Shown here piece by piece: positions 29,871-32,454 of a stretch of 32,454 nt of DNA. The position numbers and the translations under genes are program-made. The stretch is taken from the IMG/VR virus record IMGVR_UViG_3300030002_000074, positions 1 through 32,454 of that record, one strand, 5' to 3'. The notes under the pieces are model-generated. The model searched no databases, was not told the DNA's origin, and saw only the letters and a list, made by a program, of their open reading frames with translations. The DNA comes from a virus. Each line of letters begins with the position of its first letter. Position 1 is the stretch's first letter.

Positions 29871-30550
29871 TCACATTTCCTTTTTCAACTGCTCAATTCC
29901 GCTGTTATCATTGAAATCTTTCAATATTTCTAGTATATCACGACTGCCGTCAACATAAGCACGACGCAATTCATTTGCCTGTTGCTGTTTCATGTGTGGG
30001 TATGCTGCGACGCCCAACAGTTTCAAATGTTCTTCAGAATCCAGTTTGAAAGCCTGATTCAACATAGAAAAGAACCAGTGCGCTGGTTCTTTCATCAGTG
30101 TTGTCATTGTATAACCTTGATAGAATCGCAAGAAATATGCGACCATTTTAATCAAGCGGACACTGTTTTTTTTTGGTCGTTGTCAAGCGCAATACCACGC
30201 TTTTGCAATTCTTTGCTGTCGGCTGGTTGTGCTGAATCAACAAGCAAGTCAATCAATGCAAGCAATTGTTGCATGTTCAACTTGTATTGTTTCAACTCTG
30301 GCACGACGTTCGCCAATCCGTCTTTCAGTTTGTCCATCAGCATCGACATGTCATCGACGTTGTTGGCATCCAAACCGCCTTGCTGATATTTCTGTACTTG
30401 ACCGCCTAATTTGGCAAGCTCAATCAAATCTTCAAGTGATGGTGGTGAAAACTCAACAATGTTGCCTTGAATCTTCACACGCTTTTTTTGTTGCGACAGT
30501 GTGTCCAAGTCCAAGTCAAATGTCGGGTCAATTGTTTGTGGTTGTGTCAT
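29871..30550 (-). CDS. Tail assembly chaperone, frameshifted GT form
   Basis: The product reads the upstream chaperone to codons 127-128 (AAA AAA) and then shifts back one base. It continues as NSVRLIKMVAYFLRF to the end of the downstream frame at 29871, giving about 226 aa. The slip site is a run of nine A on the minus strand (30166-30174), in phase A-AAA-AAA. Lambda G/GT-type chaperones use the same arrangement just before the tape measure gene. The downstream frame has no good start of its own: its first codon would be TTG overlapping the stop. Confidence 0.8.
30152..30550 (-). CDS. Tail assembly chaperone (G form)
   Basis: The 132-aa protein is helical, with DLIELAKLGGQVQKYQQGG and a central MLMDKLKDGLANVVPELKQYKLNMQQLLALIDLLVD. 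Position before the tape measure plus the slippery A run near its end define it. It coats the tape measure during tail assembly. Start carries the GACGAT-ATG context. Confidence 0.8.
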   Translation of the reverse strand: MTQPQTIDPTFDLDLDTLSQQKKRVKIQGNIVEFSPPSLEDLIELAKLGGQVQKYQQGGLDANNVDDMSMLMDKLKDGLANVVPELKQYKLNMQQLLALIDLLVDSAQPADSKELQKRGIALDNDQKKTVSA

Positions 30551-30568
30551 ATCGTCATGATACCTTTC
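30548..30568 (-). promoter_or_regulatory. Conserved start context GAAAGG-TATCAT-GACGAT-ATG
   Basis: Start region of the tail chaperone, the only structural-gene example of the six-gene motif. Confidence 0.65.
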
Positions 30569-30966
30569 TATGATATTGCTGTTGTACTATTTAATATATA
30601 ACGAACTGATAGCTTTAGCAACTTGGCATTTTCAGAATCTTTGTCCATGTCTTCAATTTGTGATTCGCAATGGCTGAAATGAATGAAATAGTGGTCGGTG
30701 CTGTAATGGTGGCGACGGTCAAAGAAGTTGTATATTTCAGTCAGATGCGTGAACGCCTTTTCGGTGTCGTCGTTTCTAGCCCAAAATTCAATCGACTGAT
30801 AGATGATACCTGTTTCTTTGTCTGGTGCTTCGGATGGTGCGGCAATAGCGAACACGCCATTCACACCACGTTTCAATTCGCCTGCATACAGGTCGGTTTT
30901 CAACGTCAATGAACTGTAATCACTCAAGAATTTGCATATGTCTTTGACGATTGGTGTGTTTATCAT
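30568..30966 (-). CDS. Tail terminator/minor capsid-like protein
   Basis: The 132-aa protein contains MINTPIVKDICKFLSDYSSL, GIIYQSIEFWARN, EIYNFFDRRHHYSTDHYFIHFSHCESQIEDMD and KLLKLSVRYIL. This pattern fits the phage minor capsid protein family that occupies the tail-terminator position after neck proteins. It caps the tail tube and joins it to the head. Position right before the chaperones supports this. Confidence 0.75.
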   Translation of the reverse strand: MINTPIVKDICKFLSDYSSLTLKTDLYAGELKRGVNGVFAIAAPSEAPDKETGIIYQSIEFWARNDDTEKAFTHLTEIYNFFDRRHHYSTDHYFIHFSHCESQIEDMDKDSENAKLLKLSVRYILNSTTAIS

Positions 30967-30970
30967 GTTT

Positions 30971-31348
30971 TTATACCCTCACGCTTTCTGCTGCACGTTT
31001 GAAATACCCTGCAACCTTTGTCACGATTATAGCACCCGATTCGCCCAAATAGTTTTTTTGCGTGCCTGATGTGGTGTAATTGCGAACAACGTGTGAACCG
31101 TCTTTGCGCATACCTCTGTGCTGATAGCCTGCGTATGCTTCCGCACCTGTTTCACCATATTGAACACGGTGATGAAGCCTGCCAACTTGTAATTGTTGAC
31201 CGCTTGATTTCAGTTCGCCACCCTCATACGGCACTTTGAATTGTGACAACACAAAAATATCATTGCGCATTCTTGCAAGTGCGCTTTCCATTGCCTTTTC
31301 GTTGGCACGGCTGAATGAACCCATATTGTTCACGACACGAGTTGCCAT
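30971..31348 (-). CDS. Head-tail joining protein (gp10-like/minor capsid)
   Basis: The 125-aa protein has FSRANEKAMESALARMRNDIF, a VPYEGGELKSSG turn and GAEAYAGYQHRGMRKDGSH. These are recognisable in HK97 gp10-like and related minor capsid proteins of the neck. It lies second after the connector. GGGGGTTTCATAAT precedes the ATG. Confidence 0.72.
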   Translation of the reverse strand: MATRVVNNMGSFSRANEKAMESALARMRNDIFVLSQFKVPYEGGELKSSGQQLQVGRLHHRVQYGETGAEAYAGYQHRGMRKDGSHVVRNYTTSGTQKNYLGESGAIIVTKVAGYFKRAAESVRV

Positions 31349-31349
31349 A

Positions 31350-31676
31350 TTATGAAACCCCCAATGATGTCACTTTCAATTCACACTTGATGAACTGCAC
31401 CGTTGTTTCGCCAAGTCTTTTGGCGAATGTGATGCGTTCAACTTGGAAATATTCGCCATCATGCTTGACTACTGAACCACGCACGATTGGTGCGGTTGGT
31501 GCGAAGTGAACCAGCACGTTTGAATCGTTGGTGTCCATGTGACTGCCACGGCGAACCATAGTGATGTCACGCCATCGGCAAGCAAGCGTCTGTGTGACGC
31601 CCTCAATTTCGTCACCATAATCGTTGCGTTGTGTGGTGACAAGTTCGCATGAATCAACGAAATAGCCGTCAAGCAT
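31350..31676 (-). CDS. Head closure/head-tail adaptor protein
   Basis: The 108-aa beta-rich protein has LACRWRDITMVRRGSHMDTNDSNVLVHFAP and VVKHDGEYFQVERITFAKR, typical of stopper/adaptor proteins between connector and tail terminator. It overlaps the connector gene by one base and is one base from the next gene. GAGGTGCTTATATA precedes the ATG. Confidence 0.72.
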   Translation of the reverse strand: MLDGYFVDSCELVTTQRNDYGDEIEGVTQTLACRWRDITMVRRGSHMDTNDSNVLVHFAPTAPIVRGSVVKHDGEYFQVERITFAKRLGETTVQFIKCELKVTSLGVS

Positions 31677-32266
31677 TATATAAGCACCTCATGATATTTG
31701 TCGAACGTGGCTTGAATGACACTGTTTGAAGCGGTGGCATCGGCGAATGTTCGGCTGTACCCCTCAATTGATTCTGATTTCAATGATAATGATGTTGTTT
31801 GACCAAGTGCGTTGGCTGCAAGCCATGATGCTGCGTATGCAATGTCTGCTGGTACTGCGCCACCGCCAAAGAATGCGGTCAATGCGATGTTTGCCACTCT
31901 GTGCGTGCATCCTGTACCCCATGGCGTGCTTCGGCGTTGGAAATACGTCTTCACTACATCATTGCGTGGTCGGGCTTCATAATCGCCTGTATTGACGACC
32001 TCAATGACGTTTTCAAGTTCATCAACGTATGCAAGCACGAATGCGTGTGTGCTGTCTGATATGAAAGGGTCAACATCAAGCAACTTGCTGTGTTCGACAT
32101 CATAATATCTGGTTGATTGCGTTGTCGGTGTTTCAAACTTGCGACGTGTCAGTGATTCAATATATGCGTCAACAGATGCCAATAATGCTGGCAATGCTGT
32201 GACTTCGGCGGCGGTCAATGGTCGCCCCAAAACCCCCTCAACTGATGCTTGTGTTGCGTATGACAT
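31676..32266 (-). CDS. Head-tail connector, gp6-like
   Basis: The 196-aa helical protein has the connector plan. VEGVLGRPLTAAEVTALPALLASVDAYIESLTRR at the N terminus is followed by a beta segment (RYYDVEHSKLLDVDPFI). A C-terminal helical pair follows (PADIAYAASWLAANALGQ; LKSESIEGYSRTFA). It docks under the portal and receives the stopper. It overlaps the 52-aa ORF upstream by 29 bases. AGAAAGGGTGAAAAAACGAA precedes the ATG. Confidence 0.82.
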   Translation of the reverse strand: MSYATQASVEGVLGRPLTAAEVTALPALLASVDAYIESLTRRKFETPTTQSTRYYDVEHSKLLDVDPFISDSTHAFVLAYVDELENVIEVVNTGDYEARPRNDVVKTYFQRRSTPWGTGCTHRVANIALTAFFGGGAVPADIAYAASWLAANALGQTTSLSLKSESIEGYSRTFADATASNSVIQATFDKYHEVLI

Positions 32267-32396
32267 TTCGTTTTTTCACCCTTTCTTGACGTTGTTTTTT
32301 TACGACATCAGGTTCAAGAATCATTCGATGTGTGATGTCATCCCTTGTGATGGCACGGCGTTTCGGTTGTGATTTCTCTTGCTGTGTGTTACCCAT
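32238..32396 (-). CDS. 52-aa basic leader ORF of the connector/tail operon
   Basis: The product begins MGNTQQEKSQPKRRAITRDD and is strongly basic (VKKQRQERVKKRN), probably disordered or nucleic-acid binding. It starts at ATG 32396 without a ribosome binding site. A TACAAT hexamer lies six bases upstream, suggesting a leaderless transcript. Its end overlaps the connector start by 29 bases. Function unknown; an assembly or tail-tube partner is possible. Confidence 0.6.
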   Translation of the reverse strand: MGNTQQEKSQPKRRAITRDDITHRMILEPDVVKKQRQERVKKRNVIRNTSIS

Positions 32397-32454
32397 GCCA
32401 CTATTGTACTACAAAACCATAAACAAAAAGAGGTTGATTGCTCAACCCCTCTTT
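32249..32454. repeat. Terminal redundancy, right copy
   Basis: Second copy of positions 1-206, differing only at 32376. It includes the terminator hairpin (32422-32454) and the leaderless -10 candidate (32403-32408) as duplicates, not separate elements. Confidence 0.93.

Noticed and set aside
29871-30155. An independent gene for the second tail chaperone frame
   Set aside because: The first codon would be TTG overlapping the previous stop, without a ribosome binding site, while the slippery A run and open -1 frame explain it as a frameshift product.

Overview
This window is a complete, small, tailed-phage (siphovirus-type) genome. Positions 1-206 recur at 32249-32454 with one mismatch, so the sequence closes into a circular map of 32,248 bp. 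Every gene I can support lies on the minus strand, so transcription runs from high to low coordinates and crosses the artificial ends. Nearly every gene has a GAAAGG or AAGGGG-type ribosome binding site. That pairs with a 16S 3' tail extending to CCUCCUUUC, as in Gram-positive-type bacteria rather than enterobacteria. A GH25 muramidase with three LysM domains also points to a thick-walled host. I cannot name the host. No tRNA, CRISPR array, integrase, cI-like repressor, DNA polymerase, helicase or primase was recognised, so the phage looks virulent and dependent on host replication.

Layout in transcription order. (1) About 20.6-19.95 kb: holin-side terminator, an isolated roughly 126-nt transcription unit (promoter D, 26-codon ORF, terminator), then promoter C. 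(2) 19.9-12.7 kb: early region of small proteins, RecT annealing protein, a RecB/Cas4-like exonuclease, a coiled-coil partner protein and a Holliday-junction-resolvase-like nuclease, ending with a membrane-anchored lytic transglycosylase and a strong terminator. Promoters A and B restart transcription inside it. (3) 12.6-7.35 kb: accessory surface/modification operon from promoter E, with two small membrane proteins, a CgeB-like glycosyltransferase, an FkbM methyltransferase, a Fic protein, two more glycosyltransferases and a HAD phosphatase. (4) 7.33-0.2 kb: packaging and head operon (TerS, TerL, portal-MuF fusion, Com-like zinc protein, prohead protease, major capsid), then the probable tail-tube gene and a terminator. 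(5) Across the ends, 32.4-20.27 kb: a 52-aa ORF, head-tail connectors, tail chaperones with a -1 frameshift, tape measure, tail tip, receptor-side structural proteins, small membrane proteins, endolysin and holin.

The regulatory layer is the most unusual part. Four sigma70-like promoters carry the same box just upstream of -35, made of two AAAGTAT half-sites one helical turn apart. Six genes share the start context GAAAGG-N2-7-GACGAT-ATG. The terminator at 12.6 kb has a 31-nt loop that is the reverse complement of that context. Its loop matches both the leader of the next operon and a 9-nt sequence just 5' of its own stem, suggesting a pseudoknot, antiterminator or antisense RNA device. Two operon-leading genes have no ribosome binding site and instead have a -10 hexamer exactly six bases before ATG, suggesting leaderless transcripts.
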